IMG/VR virus record: IMGVR_UViG_2162886015_000002
Location: 1 to 61,570 of that record
Source: a virus
DNA: 61,570 nucleotides
Reading direction: 5' to 3' (one strand)
Part shown: piece after piece, positions 40,213 through 49,464 of the stretch
How positions within the stretch are numbered: position 1 is the stretch's first letter
Layout: each line of letters begins with the position of its first letter
Program-made: the position numbers and the translations under genes
The notes under the pieces: generated by a model
The model's database searches: none
The model's input: only the letters and a program-made list of their open reading frames with translations
Told to the model about the DNA's origin: nothing

Positions 40213-40558
40213 CCGCGTCGACATCATCCTTTTCGTCGAACAGTTTCACGCCTTTCGCGAGCGCAACCAGCCCTTTGTGGCCGAGGCGCCCGATCAGCGC
40301 CTTGACCTGCAGCAGCGACGTCGGAAGCATCACCGGCGTCTCGTCGATCGCGCTCAGATAGATGAGCGGCAGGCACATATTGACGAAGCGGGTGTTCTCC
40401 GAAGCTTCATTGCCGATGGCGAGCACGAGCTCGTACTGTGCGAGCGGGCCGGGATAGGTCAGCGTCAGCTTGCGGCCGTCGGCCACGTCGACCACGGCTG
40501 TGTCGCTGTTGATCGCCGGCGCGGCGCCGCTCGTTTCGGTAACTTTCAGTTCGGTCAT
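40202..40558 (-). CDS. Tail assembly chaperone, short form
   Basis: 118 residues. VVDVADGRKLTLTYPGPLAQYEL and a helical C-terminus fit the gpG-type chaperone. It ends in GCA AAA AAA TAA, so the heptamer A AAA AAA (40211-40205) stands right before the stop and allows a -1 shift to a longer GT product ending at 40032. The chaperone binds the tape measure protein before the tube assembles. Confidence 0.8.
   Translation of the reverse strand: MTELKVTETSGAAPAINSDTAVVDVADGRKLTLTYPGPLAQYELVLAIGNEASENTRFVNMCLPLIYLSAIDETPVMLPTSLLQVKALIGRLGHKGLVALAKGVKLFDEKDDVDAAKK
40205..40211 (-). promoter_or_regulatory. -1 programmed frameshift site, A AAA AAA
   Basis: Seven A on the minus strand in the X XXY YYZ phase, next to the zero-frame TAA. 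The -1 frame stays open for 58 codons and encodes the expected extension. Confidence 0.8.
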
Positions 40559-40562
40559 GGGA

Positions 40563-40997
40563 TCAGTTCAGTTTGATGCGGGTGGAAGCGGCGAACGAGA
40601 CCTTCTGGATCACATTCTTTTCGGCTTCGGCTTCACCGGCGTCGTCGAAATAGAGAATCACGCCCTGAAACTGGAACGTGCTCGGCGGCCCGCTGATTTC
40701 AGTGACGGTTTCCTGAATGAAGCCGGCGGGTTGGTTGATCCCCGCGTAGTAATTCGCCTCGAAGGTCGCGAAGTAGTTGTCGAGCGTTCCATCGGCACGC
40801 GACACCTCGAACGAACCCTCCCAACCGCCTTCCTGGAACGAGAGGATGATCGGCAGCGCATTGAGCGGCTTGACCGTCAGCTTGTTGGTGATCTTGCGCC
40901 GCTTGAAATTAAGCAGCGTCGGCAGGGTGAGCAGGCCGGCCGACGTGTAGATGTCGAAGCGGAAGTCACTGCCTACGTTCAAGCCACTTTGCGGCAT
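40563..40997 (-). CDS. Tail tube protein
   Basis: 144 residues. GSDFRFDIYTSAGLLTLP at the start and SFQEGGWEGSFEVSRADGTLD are like tube proteins of contractile-tail phages. It stands between sheath and chaperone genes. Confidence 0.72.
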   Translation of the reverse strand: MPQSGLNVGSDFRFDIYTSAGLLTLPTLLNFKRRKITNKLTVKPLNALPIILSFQEGGWEGSFEVSRADGTLDNYFATFEANYYAGINQPAGFIQETVTEISGPPSTFQFQGVILYFDDAGEAEAEKNVIQKVSFAASTRIKLN

Positions 40998-41013
40998 GGC
41001 GATACTCCAAATG

Positions 41014-41035
41014 AAAAAGCCGCCCGAGGGCGGCT
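41014..41035 (-). terminator. Intrinsic terminator between sheath and tube genes
   Basis: AGCCGCC and GGCGGCT around CGAG, with a five-T tract on the minus strand. Confidence 0.8.
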
Positions 41036-41055
41036 GGGTGTAACGAGGGAATGGA

Positions 41056-43050
41056 TTACTGCGGAGTGACGGTGACGGTCTGGCCGCCCTCGATGTTCAC
41101 GAGGAAGTACCGCACGATCGACAGGTACGTCACCATGACCGTCGCGACCATGTAGCCGAGGGCCACCTGGCTGATCGGGTTGTTCGCGGCGTTGATCTGC
41201 ACGGACCACCCGGGCTGCGTCGGCGCATTGACGTTGCCGATCATGTTGTTCGTCTGCAGGTTCGCGAAGAACGCATCCATCGCGCCCTTGACGTTCCGAC
41301 GCAGATTGATCGTCTGCACCTTGCCCGGCACGTACCCGAACGCGCTCGCGATCGTGAACGCGATGTAGTTCGTCATCCGCGTGTAGTTGTCGCCGTTCGT
41401 CGCGCTGTTGCTGCTCGCGTTGCGACCGGTGCGGCATGCGAAGACGGCGCCAACCGGCGCGGGATTCGTAATGACTTCGAGTCGCGACGTCGCCGCGAGC
41501 GCGATTTCCGCATCGCTGTACGGCTGGTTCTGCTGGCTGCGCTGGGTCGCCAGAATCCCGGAGATCGGATTGTTGAGAATCGACTGTTCGGGGCTCGTCG
41601 AGGCCTGCTGCGCCGAACTGAACGTGGCCGGCGATACCAGGCGGTTCACGCCGTTGACGTTGTCCTGCCAGTACGTCCAGTCGCCTACGAGACATGCGAA
41701 ACCGTAGCCATCGACGCCCGCACTCGCGAGATTCGCGGCGCTCGTCGTGATGCTGGCTCCCACCGGGTTCGCACAGTGGAAGTAGATGCCCTCCTGAAGC
41801 CCGAACGCGAGCTGCGAAGTCCAGGTGCTCGGCGTCTGACAATCGATCAGGTTGCCAACCTGTGCGCCCGCTTTGCGCAGGGCATACATACCGGAACGCG
41901 TCAGGCCATCGGCGCCGACCAGCGTGGTATCGCCCACGCCCGAGGCGCCATCCGTACCACCGGAAAGCGTGTAGGTGTTCGTGAGGTTCGGTGCGTTGAC
42001 GGACGTCCCAATCGTCGCAATGACGTTCTGCGAGGGACCGCGCAAGCCAGTCTGGCCATTGTTCACAGCGTTGACCATGTTCAGCCAGACGCTCGTCTGC
42101 AGCGTGACCGAGCCAGCGGTACCGCCACCGCCGGTGAGCGTCGCCGTCGCGCTGGTGTAGCCCGCGCCGGAGTTCGTAACGGTAAATGTGCCGAGACCCC
42201 AAGTCAGATTGACCAGCGCACCGGTACCGACACCTGACGTCGACGAAGGCGCAACCGGGTTCGTCGGAATCGAGCCGCCAGTCAGTGATCCTGCGTTCGT
42301 GACAGCGAGAGCCGTGATCACGCCAGACGCAGCGGTGACCGTCAGGATCACACCATTGGACAGCGTGATCGTGTCGTTCGTGACGTAGCCGGTGCCACCG
42401 CTGGCGCCGCCGCCGGTGACGTTTGCCGACAGCACCTTGAGGCTGACCGAGCCCGTCGCCTGCACGCCATTGGCAGCTTGCGGCGCGGAGATCGCCAACC
42501 CCGGAACTGATGTGTAGCCAGTGCCCGCCGTGACCGTGCCGCCGCTCACGCCCTGCGAGAGGTTGTCGAACACTTCCGGCGTGAAGCCCGCGCGCTGGAT
42601 CGACAGCTTGTAGGTGTTGGCGGCCGTGCCGGCGACGATCGCTGCCGTAATGCCATTGCCGACGATGCCGGTATAGAGACCGGTGAGCGTCATGCCGGTG
42701 ACCGGCGAGCCCTGCGTGTCTTTCAGCGCTGCACTCGCCGCGGTATCGGTGCCGTCCGTGACGCGCACGAGGATGTAATTCTGGACCCCGTTCAGGTCGC
42801 CGATAGCGACAGCCGTCGCAATGTCGTGCGAGCGGAACGTGACCGGACCGACGAGTTGCTGGGCCTGTGCGCTGTTGCCAACACCCATCATGGCCGAGTT
42901 GACCGGACCCCACGAGCCCACGCCGACCAGGCCGAGACCATCGGTCGGCACGCCGTTGATGTACGCGATGCTCGGCGGCTGGATGATGACGTACAGGTCG
43001 GGTGCCTGCAGCGCGGTGACGTTGAGACTTCCTGCCTGATAGACGGGCAT
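41056..43050 (-). CDS. Tail sheath protein with inserted beta-rich domain
   Basis: 664 residues. The first 160 residues (LYVIIQPPSIAYINGVPTDG, LVGVGSWGPVN) and the last 300 (LVSPATFSS, GYMVATVMVTYLSIVRYFL) are sheath-like. Between about 170 and 335 lies a Gly-rich segment with GGTVTAGTGYTSVPGLAIS and similar GTGY and GAGYTS motifs, probably an outward-facing decoration domain. The sheath contracts on infection. Confidence 0.85.
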   Translation of the reverse strand: MPVYQAGSLNVTALQAPDLYVIIQPPSIAYINGVPTDGLGLVGVGSWGPVNSAMMGVGNSAQAQQLVGPVTFRSHDIATAVAIGDLNGVQNYILVRVTDGTDTAASAALKDTQGSPVTGMTLTGLYTGIVGNGITAAIVAGTAANTYKLSIQRAGFTPEVFDNLSQGVSGGTVTAGTGYTSVPGLAISAPQAANGVQATGSVSLKVLSANVTGGGASGGTGYVTNDTITLSNGVILTVTAASGVITALAVTNAGSLTGGSIPTNPVAPSSTSGVGTGALVNLTWGLGTFTVTNSGAGYTSATATLTGGGGTAGSVTLQTSVWLNMVNAVNNGQTGLRGPSQNVIATIGTSVNAPNLTNTYTLSGGTDGASGVGDTTLVGADGLTRSGMYALRKAGAQVGNLIDCQTPSTWTSQLAFGLQEGIYFHCANPVGASITTSAANLASAGVDGYGFACLVGDWTYWQDNVNGVNRLVSPATFSSAQQASTSPEQSILNNPISGILATQRSQQNQPYSDAEIALAATSRLEVITNPAPVGAVFACRTGRNASSNSATNGDNYTRMTNYIAFTIASAFGYVPGKVQTINLRRNVKGAMDAFFANLQTNNMIGNVNAPTQPGWSVQINAANNPISQVALGYMVATVMVTYLSIVRYFLVNIEGGQTVTVTPQ

Positions 43051-43066
43051 CGTTTGCTCCGGACGT

Positions 43067-43088
43067 AAAAAAACCCGCCGAAGCGGGT
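43067..43088 (-). terminator. Intrinsic terminator upstream of the sheath gene
   Basis: ACCCGC and GCGGGT around CGAA, with a seven-T tract on the minus strand. Confidence 0.8.
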
Positions 43089-43097
43089 CCAGAAATG

Positions 43098-43119
43098 AAA
43101 AAAGCCACCCGAAGGTGGC
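43098..43119 (-). terminator. Second terminator upstream of the sheath gene
   Basis: GCCACC and GGTGGC around CGAA, with six T on the minus strand. It lies in tandem with the previous one. Confidence 0.75.
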
Positions 43120-43139
43120 CTATGCGAATGTGAGGCGGT

Positions 43140-43376
43140 CTAGTGAGGCATCAGCAGACGCGGCGGTATGTGGAGATTCGGCCGCGCGCCATCAATGAAT
43201 GAAACCTGGATCTGCCACGCCTCCCGACTCCAGTCAACGCCGAACTGCTCGCGCATGATCTGGATGAACGCTTTCTTGATGCGCACGCAGACCTGAGGCG
43301 TCGCTTCTTGTCCGGCGAAACGATGGGTTGCCAGTTTGAGTGCGTCGCTCGCTGCGCGTGTGCGATCCGGCTTCAT
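43140..43376 (-). CDS. Small hypothetical protein before the sheath
   Basis: 78 residues starting MKPDRTRAASDALKLATH. Coupled by ATGA to the 49-residue gene upstream. Not recognised. Confidence 0.6.
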   Translation of the reverse strand: MKPDRTRAASDALKLATHRFAGQEATPQVCVRIKKAFIQIMREQFGVDWSREAWQIQVSFIDGARPNLHIPPRLLMPH

Positions 43377-43522
43377 CCGATCACCTTGTGCACGCTGGAT
43401 GCGTACTCGCCGGCCAGCAGCGCAGCGATTTCGTCAGGATCTCGAATTGCGTCGCCTTTGCGGTAACTGCCGAAAGCGTGTCGCACGACGAGGTAATAAC
43501 CGAGGGTGTTCTGGTTGGCCAT
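43373..43522 (-). CDS. 49-residue hypothetical protein
   Basis: MANQNTLGYYLVVRHAF, then YRKGDAIRDPDEIAALLAG. RKGDxIxDxxxI is a motif I have seen in small proteins of head-tail junction regions. It fills the gap between the tail completion gene and the next small gene, with an ATGA overlap at its end. Confidence 0.65.
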   Translation of the reverse strand: MANQNTLGYYLVVRHAFGSYRKGDAIRDPDEIAALLAGEYASSVHKVIG

Positions 43523-43529
43523 GGATGCC

Positions 43530-44351
43530 TCAGATGTTGGTGGTGTTGCTCGAGCCGTTCGTCGGCGTTGTCGTTACACCGAAATTCGTCACGGTATGGT
43601 CGGTTTCGGTCGCCATCGTGGCGTACTCGACTTCATACAGCAGGTTGCGACGGTAGATCTGCACTTTCTGACCGGTGTCCTGATCGATGGTGCCGCGGTA
43701 CAACAGGCGCGCCCACGTGTTGTCGGGCATCACGATGCGCGGCTGCTGCTTGAAGGAGACTTCGAGCGTGCGCATGATCGCGTCGCGCACCGTTTCGGAC
43801 GGTGCCCACGCGGTCACCATGAAAACCTGCGCCTGTCTGCCGATTTCCTGCTGCATCACGACCGGCACCGAGATCGCGGTTTCGATGTCGAATAGACCGT
43901 TGATCGTGATCACATAGGCGGTTGCCGACGCGCCAGGGATCAAGGCGGCCAGCGCAGCAGCGACGGTGCTAACCGTGTCCCCCGCCTTGACCACATAGCT
44001 GTACGGCTGGTAGTTCACACGCAGCGTGGCGGCTTCGCCCGGATTGATCGATCCGCCGACGGTCACGCGGTTCTGGTAGATGCCGAGCGAGAGCTGCGCG
44101 GCTGGAATCGTGTTTTGCGAATCGCCATCACCCAGAAACCGGGTGGTGTTCTTGCCCATGCCGGTCATCTGGTACACGCTGACCATCGCGTCGCCTGCCG
44201 CGATCAGCGCTTTCAACTGCGCCGGTACCGGCCAGCCCGCGCGGACCACCACGGTCACGCCGACGGCACTGGGCTGACCCGTGCCGTTCGGGTACAAGGC
44301 GGCGCCGGCGAGGCTACCCAGCGTGTTCATTACATCAGAAAGGTCGGCCAT
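43530..44351 (-). CDS. Tail terminator/completion-like protein
   Basis: 273 residues. YSYVVKAGDTVSTVAAALAA looks LysM-like, and QAQVFMVTAWAPSETVRDAI belongs to a family of neck or tail completion proteins. It is placed between head closure and sheath genes, where the tail terminator is expected. Confidence 0.55.
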   Translation of the reverse strand: MADLSDVMNTLGSLAGAALYPNGTGQPSAVGVTVVVRAGWPVPAQLKALIAAGDAMVSVYQMTGMGKNTTRFLGDGDSQNTIPAAQLSLGIYQNRVTVGGSINPGEAATLRVNYQPYSYVVKAGDTVSTVAAALAALIPGASATAYVITINGLFDIETAISVPVVMQQEIGRQAQVFMVTAWAPSETVRDAIMRTLEVSFKQQPRIVMPDNTWARLLYRGTIDQDTGQKVQIYRRNLLYEVEYATMATETDHTVTNFGVTTTPTNGSSNTTNI

Positions 44352-44704
44352 TACACATCCAGACGTTCAGCGATGAGTGCGTAGCCCAGACTGTTCCAGT
44401 AGGGGCCGGTGACCTGATAGCGTACACCCAGATCATCCGTCACGATGTCGTCGTTCTGGATCAGACCAAGCGCTGCGCTGCCGGCCGGAATGAATATCGA
44501 CCAGAGCGTCTTCGCATCCTGATCGGCGGGCAGATTCGCGTCTGGTCGTCCCTTTTCCTTCTTCAACTGGATTGACGCGGGCAGCCCGCTTGCAATCGGC
44601 GTCTCTTGCGATGGCAGCACACCGCTGTAGGTCGGCGTGTACCCTGGCGCCACATCGACGTTAGGCCGCGTGATCGCGATCGTTCGCGGATATACGAAGC
44701 TCAT
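44351..44704 (-). CDS. Head closure-like protein
   Basis: 117 residues. A small beta-barrel-type sequence with DIVTDDLGVRYQVTGPYW. Position after the connector protein and one-base overlaps with neighbours suggest head closure. Function by context. Confidence 0.5.
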   Translation of the reverse strand: MSFVYPRTIAITRPNVDVAPGYTPTYSGVLPSQETPIASGLPASIQLKKEKGRPDANLPADQDAKTLWSIFIPAGSAALGLIQNDDIVTDDLGVRYQVTGPYWNSLGYALIAERLDV

Positions 44705-45606
44705 ACAAACAGCTTTGCGCGGTAGGGCGCGAGAAGGGCCTTCGTATCGTCATCGATATTTGTCGCGGCGAAGCGCTCGAGCGCGGTATCGCCAGCCTTA
44801 TACATCTTCGTGGCGCCGAGCTGTGGCACCGCCGCCTGAGCCTGAATGATGTTCGCGCACGCAGCCTTGATCGCGGGTGGCAATCCGGATGCTGGATAAC
44901 CCGCCACGTACCAGAGGTTGATCTCGCTGTAGTACGCGAGCATCACGCCGGCCGGGACCCACACCATGCCCGTCTCGAAGTCCACACCGGTATTGATGAT
45001 CGGGAAAAACTCCCATACCGGCGGCCCACCGAAGTGAGAGAGCGACGCGAGCAGATTGAACTCGTCGACCTGATACCGCGATGACGCGCCGCGGCGACCG
45101 TAGCCGTAGCGACCCTGTCCAGCGATCAGGCGCGCGACTGGCGTGAACGCGAGGTTCGTTACCGGACGCCCATCAGGCATGAACTTGTGCTGCTTGATCG
45201 TCATGCCCTTGTCGGCAGTCGCACCATTTGCATGGGCGAATACAACGTTTTGAAGCGTCACATTCTGGCCGGAGATCGACACGATTGCGACTGGCTCGCC
45301 AATCGCATTGTTGGCCCGGTCCAGAATGATCACGTCCCCGACCAGCAAGGATGCGACGCCGCCGACCAGCGGAACCACTACGTTATTACCCGGCGCAATC
45401 GCCGCGCCAAGCGCGAATGATTGCGTCGGCGTGAGCGCAGCCATCCATCCTGGCGCGCCGGTACCGTCCGGTACCCACACCAGACCTTCCGGGCGCTTCA
45501 GGTACAGATCGATCAACGTCGATGCCGTCGTAACCTGTGCCGCCGTCGTGCCGGCCGGTAGCCCGTACGTCGCGTAGTCGCCGGAGGTCAGGTAGGAAGA
45601 GGGCAT
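44701..45606 (-). CDS. Head-tail connector-like protein
   Basis: 301 residues. It starts YLTSGDYATYGLPAGTT and has long helices at both ends, with a beta insertion at about residues 60-130 (PLVGGVASLLVGDVIIL). The helical ends suit a gp6-type connector. The insertion makes it longer than usual. Confidence 0.5.
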   Translation of the reverse strand: MPSSYLTSGDYATYGLPAGTTAAQVTTASTLIDLYLKRPEGLVWVPDGTGAPGWMAALTPTQSFALGAAIAPGNNVVVPLVGGVASLLVGDVIILDRANNAIGEPVAIVSISGQNVTLQNVVFAHANGATADKGMTIKQHKFMPDGRPVTNLAFTPVARLIAGQGRYGYGRRGASSRYQVDEFNLLASLSHFGGPPVWEFFPIINTGVDFETGMVWVPAGVMLAYYSEINLWYVAGYPASGLPPAIKAACANIIQAQAAVPQLGATKMYKAGDTALERFAATNIDDDTKALLAPYRAKLFV

Positions 45607-45607
45607 C

Positions 45608-46003
45608 TTAGTTCGCTTGCAGAAGGCCTGCTACGTTCGACAGCGTTGCAGCAGCGCCGCCGGTGTTGGTCACCGTCACCTGATACGACATAAAGGGCAG
45701 CGTGTCGGCGGTCCCGATCGAAGCCATTTGCGCAGTGTTGGCGGTGAGCGCCGCAGTGACCGGCGCACCGATGGCGACGGTACCGGCAGCGTCCAGAAAG
45801 CGCTGGATCGTGATCGCGCCAGCCTGTGTTGATTTCAGGCCCAGCGCGAAGTACTTCCAGCCGTTGGAGATCAGCACGGCCGACTGCAACTGGCCGCTGG
45901 CTGGCACCTGTGCATTCAGGCCCAGCTGCGCGGCGCTGAGCGGTGTCTGGAGCGACGGGCCCAGTTCACCGCCAACGCCGGTGTTATCTGCGCGGATTGT
46001 CAT
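45608..46003 (-). CDS. Virion structural protein, head decoration-like
   Basis: 131 residues, small side chains and beta-rich (ALGLKSTQAGAITIQRFLD). Position between capsid and connector suggests a minor head protein. No firm family. Confidence 0.5.
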   Translation of the reverse strand: MTIRADNTGVGGELGPSLQTPLSAAQLGLNAQVPASGQLQSAVLISNGWKYFALGLKSTQAGAITIQRFLDAAGTVAIGAPVTAALTANTAQMASIGTADTLPFMSYQVTVTNTGGAAATLSNVAGLLQAN

Positions 46004-46284
46004 GTCGAGGTCAGGATCCGGTGAGTGCGTACGCGTTCGTCCTGCACTTCCAGACGCTTCGCCATCGCGAGGTCAGTCATGATCGGAGAGCGCTGCACGA
46101 GACCTTTGTCCAGCAGGTAGTTCGCGAGGTCGTGGCGCACATTCGAGGCCTTTCCGTCGACGAACTGGACGGAGAAGGTGAGCGGCGTGCCGTCATGACC
46201 GCAGAAATCGGACGTCGGGAATTCCTTGCCCGGCTGAACGATGATGAGGTGGTCGCGCTTGCCGGTTGTCAGATACAGGTGCAT
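46000..46284 (-). CDS. Small head-region protein
   Basis: 94 residues starting MHLYLTTGKRDHLIIVQPG. It overlaps the next gene by four bases. The product is not recognised. Confidence 0.55.
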   Translation of the reverse strand: MHLYLTTGKRDHLIIVQPGKEFPTSDFCGHDGTPLTFSVQFVDGKASNVRHDLANYLLDKGLVQRSPIMTDLAMAKRLEVQDERVRTHRILTST

Positions 46285-46303
46285 GCCAGTCCTTTGGTTT
46301 GGG

Positions 46304-46336
46304 AAAAGAAAAGGGCGCTGGAATTAACCAGCGCCC
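46304..46336 (-). terminator. Terminator after the capsid gene
   Basis: GGGCGCTGG (46313-46321) and CCAGCGCCC (46328-46336) form a perfect 9-bp stem, followed on the minus strand by TTTTCTTTT. Confidence 0.85.
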
Positions 46337-46380
46337 CTCGACGTGCCATCCGAAGAAGGCAGCGCACTACCCACCAGCGA

Positions 46381-47436
46381 TTACGTGCTGACGACTGCCA
46401 CCGTGGCATGCGCGTAGCTGTAGCCCTTCACGATCAGCGCGTCGAACTGCACGCCGACGAACTGGCCAGCCAGGTTACCCGTCAGACCCAGTTGGAAGAT
46501 GCGCGGCTTGCCGTCGGTGCCCTTGCCGATGTATGCGATTTCGAGCATCGATTCGGTGGTGATCACGGCGTAGTAGTTGTTCAGACCGCTACCCGGGTTC
46601 GCGAAGCCGTAGTTGCCGCTCGAATCCGTCGGCATGTACGGATCCGGGATCAGCGGCAGGTCACCCGCTTGCGTAGCGAGGAACTTGACCGAGACGCCTG
46701 CAACCACGTCCTTCGTCTTCAGCTCGATATGCGACGCTTTCGCTTCCTTCTCGATCTTGTCGATCAGGAGCGGATTCAGGTAGATCGCGGTCGGCTTCGG
46801 TTTGAACGTCTGGTTCGCCATCATCGTGGCGACCATCGTCTTCAGGCCGTCGATGATCGATGAACCGAACGGGATCGTAGCCTGCTGCGTGATCTGCTCG
46901 AGCGCGCCGACCCATTGCAGCGTAGTCGGGACCAGCAGCGATGTGTCGGTGCCGTTCCAGAACATGTGTGCGCGCAGCACGATGATCGCCGTGATAATGT
47001 CTTCGACGTCCTTCGCCTGCAGGGAGGCGAACTGGCCTTGCTGCTCGGTCACGTCGCGGTCGAACAGCGACAGGTTCGATTGCGCGACGCTCGCCTTGAT
47101 GAAGGCAGCGCGTTCGACGCGAGTCGGCCCCGAAGCAGTCGCAGCGAGGTTGCGCGGATCGTTCGAGGTCGCGGTGGCGATGGCGATCTGTTCGAAGTAG
47201 CGATGCGGGTGACCGGTCGCCGGAACGTGCGGCGTGCGCTCGAGCGCCACCGAATTACGACGGATCAGGTCAACGATTTCGCGTTCGAACACCGGCACTT
47301 CGAGAGCGCCGGGGCCGCTGTAATCGGCGGCAGCCGACAGGGCGTGCATGCCCTGGCCGCTTGCGCCCAACGTGTTGCCGAGCGCGATCAGCGCCGGATC
47401 TTCCGAAGCGGAAGCGGCGCGTGCAATGATAGTCAT
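46381..47436 (-). CDS. Major capsid protein
   Basis: 351 residues with the features of a HK97-fold capsid: helical N-arm, LEVPVFEREIVDLIRRNS, a long spine region near residues 140-170, and SVKFLATQAGDLPLIPDP. It follows the protease/scaffold gene and precedes a strong terminator. It assembles the icosahedral head. Confidence 0.82.
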   Translation of the reverse strand: MTIIARAASASEDPALIALGNTLGASGQGMHALSAAADYSGPGALEVPVFEREIVDLIRRNSVALERTPHVPATGHPHRYFEQIAIATATSNDPRNLAATASGPTRVERAAFIKASVAQSNLSLFDRDVTEQQGQFASLQAKDVEDIITAIIVLRAHMFWNGTDTSLLVPTTLQWVGALEQITQQATIPFGSSIIDGLKTMVATMMANQTFKPKPTAIYLNPLLIDKIEKEAKASHIELKTKDVVAGVSVKFLATQAGDLPLIPDPYMPTDSSGNYGFANPGSGLNNYYAVITTESMLEIAYIGKGTDGKPRIFQLGLTGNLAGQFVGVQFDALIVKGYSYAHATVAVVST

Positions 47437-47481
47437 GGCTTTTCCTGTGAAGTCTGGGATGTGTAGTGCGGGGCGCGCTGC

Positions 47482-48888
47482 TTACTTGCGCAGGAGACCG
47501 GCTTGTGCGATCTGCTGCTTCGCGGCGATGCGGGCGCTGATGCCCGTCACGCCAGCCGCTTCCAGCATCGTGTCGATCTGGCCTTCGGTCAGACCTTCCT
47601 TCGTGTCTTCGACCTTGATGCCGCCCTTGGCGAGCAGCGTCAGGACCTCGGACGGCACGGTCTTGCGGTCGGGGGCTGGTACGCCCTTGAACGCAGCAGC
47701 CTTCAGGTCGGTCAGTTGCGTGCCCAGACCGGCCAGCGTGTCCGTGATGCCCTTGATAACCGGGTTGTTCGCGTCGAGCACGGGGGCGTCCGCGTGGCCT
47801 GGCTTCAGTTCGACCGCAGCAGCACGGAAGTCCCAGTCGTGGTCGCGGAAGATGTGCGGCACTTTGCCAGCGGCTGCATCGGCTTCCATCGAGGCCGCCA
47901 TATGGTGCAGCACCTTCACGTGGCCGCGCGAACTGTCGAGGCCCATGCCGGATGCTTCCATCGCAGCGGCGCAGTTGCGCAGCGCGGTGGCGTGCGGCGC
48001 GACGCGATCTCGCACTTCCTTGTTGGCTTGCAAAGCCGTTTCGCCCGCAGCCTTGATCGCGGTCACTTCTTTCGTGACATTCGCGAGTTGGGTCGTGATC
48101 GGGCCCAGTGCGCCGGCCAACAGCGCTTCCATTTCTTCTTTGGTCATTTCGATGTCCTGTTCAGCCTGTGCGGCCAATGATGTTGACTGGTAGGCAGCCT
48201 TGTCCTTGTAGAGGACGGCAGCGCCGGTGAACACGCAGCTCACAATCTGAAGCAGGTCGCCCATCGGTCGAGTTTGAGCCCGGACTTCATAGCTGAAGCC
48301 AAGGTCCTCTTTCTCGTCCTGAATCTTGGTGCAAACCTGCGGAAAGTCCGCAGCGTAGAAAAAGCCTTCGATGCGCACCTCTTCGCCGACGATCTCAGCG
48401 CCCGTGATCACGCCGATCTTCTGGGTGACGTTGTGGGCGCTCAGGTCGTCGGAAAAGTCGACCCCCATGCCGAGAAGGCTTTCAAGGGCCTTTTCAGCAA
48501 CATCTTTCGGCAGGTAGGTGCGCTTGCCGCCAGAACCGCCCGGAGGCAGATCAGATGGCTGATTCACGAACGTGAGCACGCCGGAGAACGGCATGCGGTT
48601 CGGATGGTTTGCGACTTCGGGCACGTTCAGCGACATGCCCCAGAGCGTCATTGCGGCAGCGTGGACGCTCTTGTCCCAGCCGGACGTGTCGATGCCGAGT
48701 TCCTTTGCGCGGCGCAGGATCCGGGCGCGCGCTTCCGAGCGCTCGGCTTCCGACAGCCCCTGCGTGCGGTCGACCTGATCCCAGGCGAGAGACGTGTGTG
48801 TCTCGTCGTTGATCGGCAACTTGCGCTTGCCGGGCACAGCAAAGTGCTCGGGGGGCAGCGCGTCGCGTTCCTCTTTCGAGAGCGGCAT
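47482..48888 (-). CDS. Prohead protease fused to scaffold
   Basis: 468 residues. Residues 1-70 (FAVPGKRKLPINDETH) are a DUF6582-like start. About 95-235 is a protease-like domain (FSGVLTFVNQPSDLPPGG, FSDDLSAHNVTQKIG, EDLGFSYEV) with a possible His (AHN) and Ser (FSYE). The rest is helical and scaffold-like. It would cleave itself and the capsid during maturation. Confidence 0.7.
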   Translation of the reverse strand: MPLSKEERDALPPEHFAVPGKRKLPINDETHTSLAWDQVDRTQGLSEAERSEARARILRRAKELGIDTSGWDKSVHAAAMTLWGMSLNVPEVANHPNRMPFSGVLTFVNQPSDLPPGGSGGKRTYLPKDVAEKALESLLGMGVDFSDDLSAHNVTQKIGVITGAEIVGEEVRIEGFFYAADFPQVCTKIQDEKEDLGFSYEVRAQTRPMGDLLQIVSCVFTGAAVLYKDKAAYQSTSLAAQAEQDIEMTKEEMEALLAGALGPITTQLANVTKEVTAIKAAGETALQANKEVRDRVAPHATALRNCAAAMEASGMGLDSSRGHVKVLHHMAASMEADAAAGKVPHIFRDHDWDFRAAAVELKPGHADAPVLDANNPVIKGITDTLAGLGTQLTDLKAAAFKGVPAPDRKTVPSEVLTLLAKGGIKVEDTKEGLTEGQIDTMLEAAGVTGISARIAAKQQIAQAGLLRK

Positions 48889-48900
48889 CTTCGTGTCCTC

Positions 48901-49140
48901 TTACAGCGTCCGGACCTGTTCGAGCAGGGCGGCCACATCCCCATCCACGTTCGCCAGCGCGTGATAGGCGAGGTACTTCACGCCCGCCAGCGCAACGACG
49001 ACCGGATTCAGCGTGTTGTGCAGGGCGTGGTCGCCCGCTTTCAGCGCTGCCTCGGACGCCGCTTCCAGATCGGCGTAGAGAGTCGACGCCTTCTGCGACG
49101 GCTCGTCTGCCTTCGCTGCTTTGGTGGTCTTAGATGCCAT
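48901..49140 (-). CDS. Small head-region hypothetical protein
   Basis: 79 residues. A Lys-rich start (MASKTTKAAKADEPSQK) is followed by helices. It sits between two structural genes. Function unknown. Confidence 0.6.
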   Translation of the reverse strand: MASKTTKAAKADEPSQKASTLYADLEAASEAALKAGDHALHNTLNPVVVALAGVKYLAYHALANVDGDVAALLEQVRTL

Positions 49141-49196
49141 GTCGGCTCCTGCTGAACCGGCGGGTTACCGGATGGGTTGGTGAGGAATGCAGCGCT

Positions 49197-49406
49197 TTAG
49201 GTCAACGCGGTGACTGCGGCCTGCACGGCGGTCTTGTTGCTGCCCGCCGGGATGAAGTCGAGGATCGCGTTGAGCACCTGAATTGCGTCGGCGCATTTTT
49301 CAGCGCTGAAGTTCAGCATGCCCGGCAGATCCTGACCGCTGGCTGCGCAGGTAGCGGTTTCGGCCGAGAGTGCGGTCAAGGCCAGAAGGTTGGTGCGGAC
49401 GCCCAT
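49197..49406 (-). CDS. Small head-region hypothetical protein
   Basis: 69 residues, helical, with two Cys. Starts MGVRTNLLALTALSAET. Not recognised. Confidence 0.6.
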   Translation of the reverse strand: MGVRTNLLALTALSAETATCAASGQDLPGMLNFSAEKCADAIQVLNAILDFIPAGSNKTAVQAAVTALT

Positions 49407-49464
49407 GGCGTTCTCCTATGCGTGGTGGGGTACTGCGGAAGTCGCGCACAGGGCGCGAAAGTGG

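Noticed and set aside
40979-43108. A 709-codon open frame on the minus strand overlapping the tail sheath
   Set aside because: It is another frame of the sheath gene, with low-complexity Arg/Gly/His-rich content typical of GC-rich shadow frames. The sheath frame has clear family motifs.
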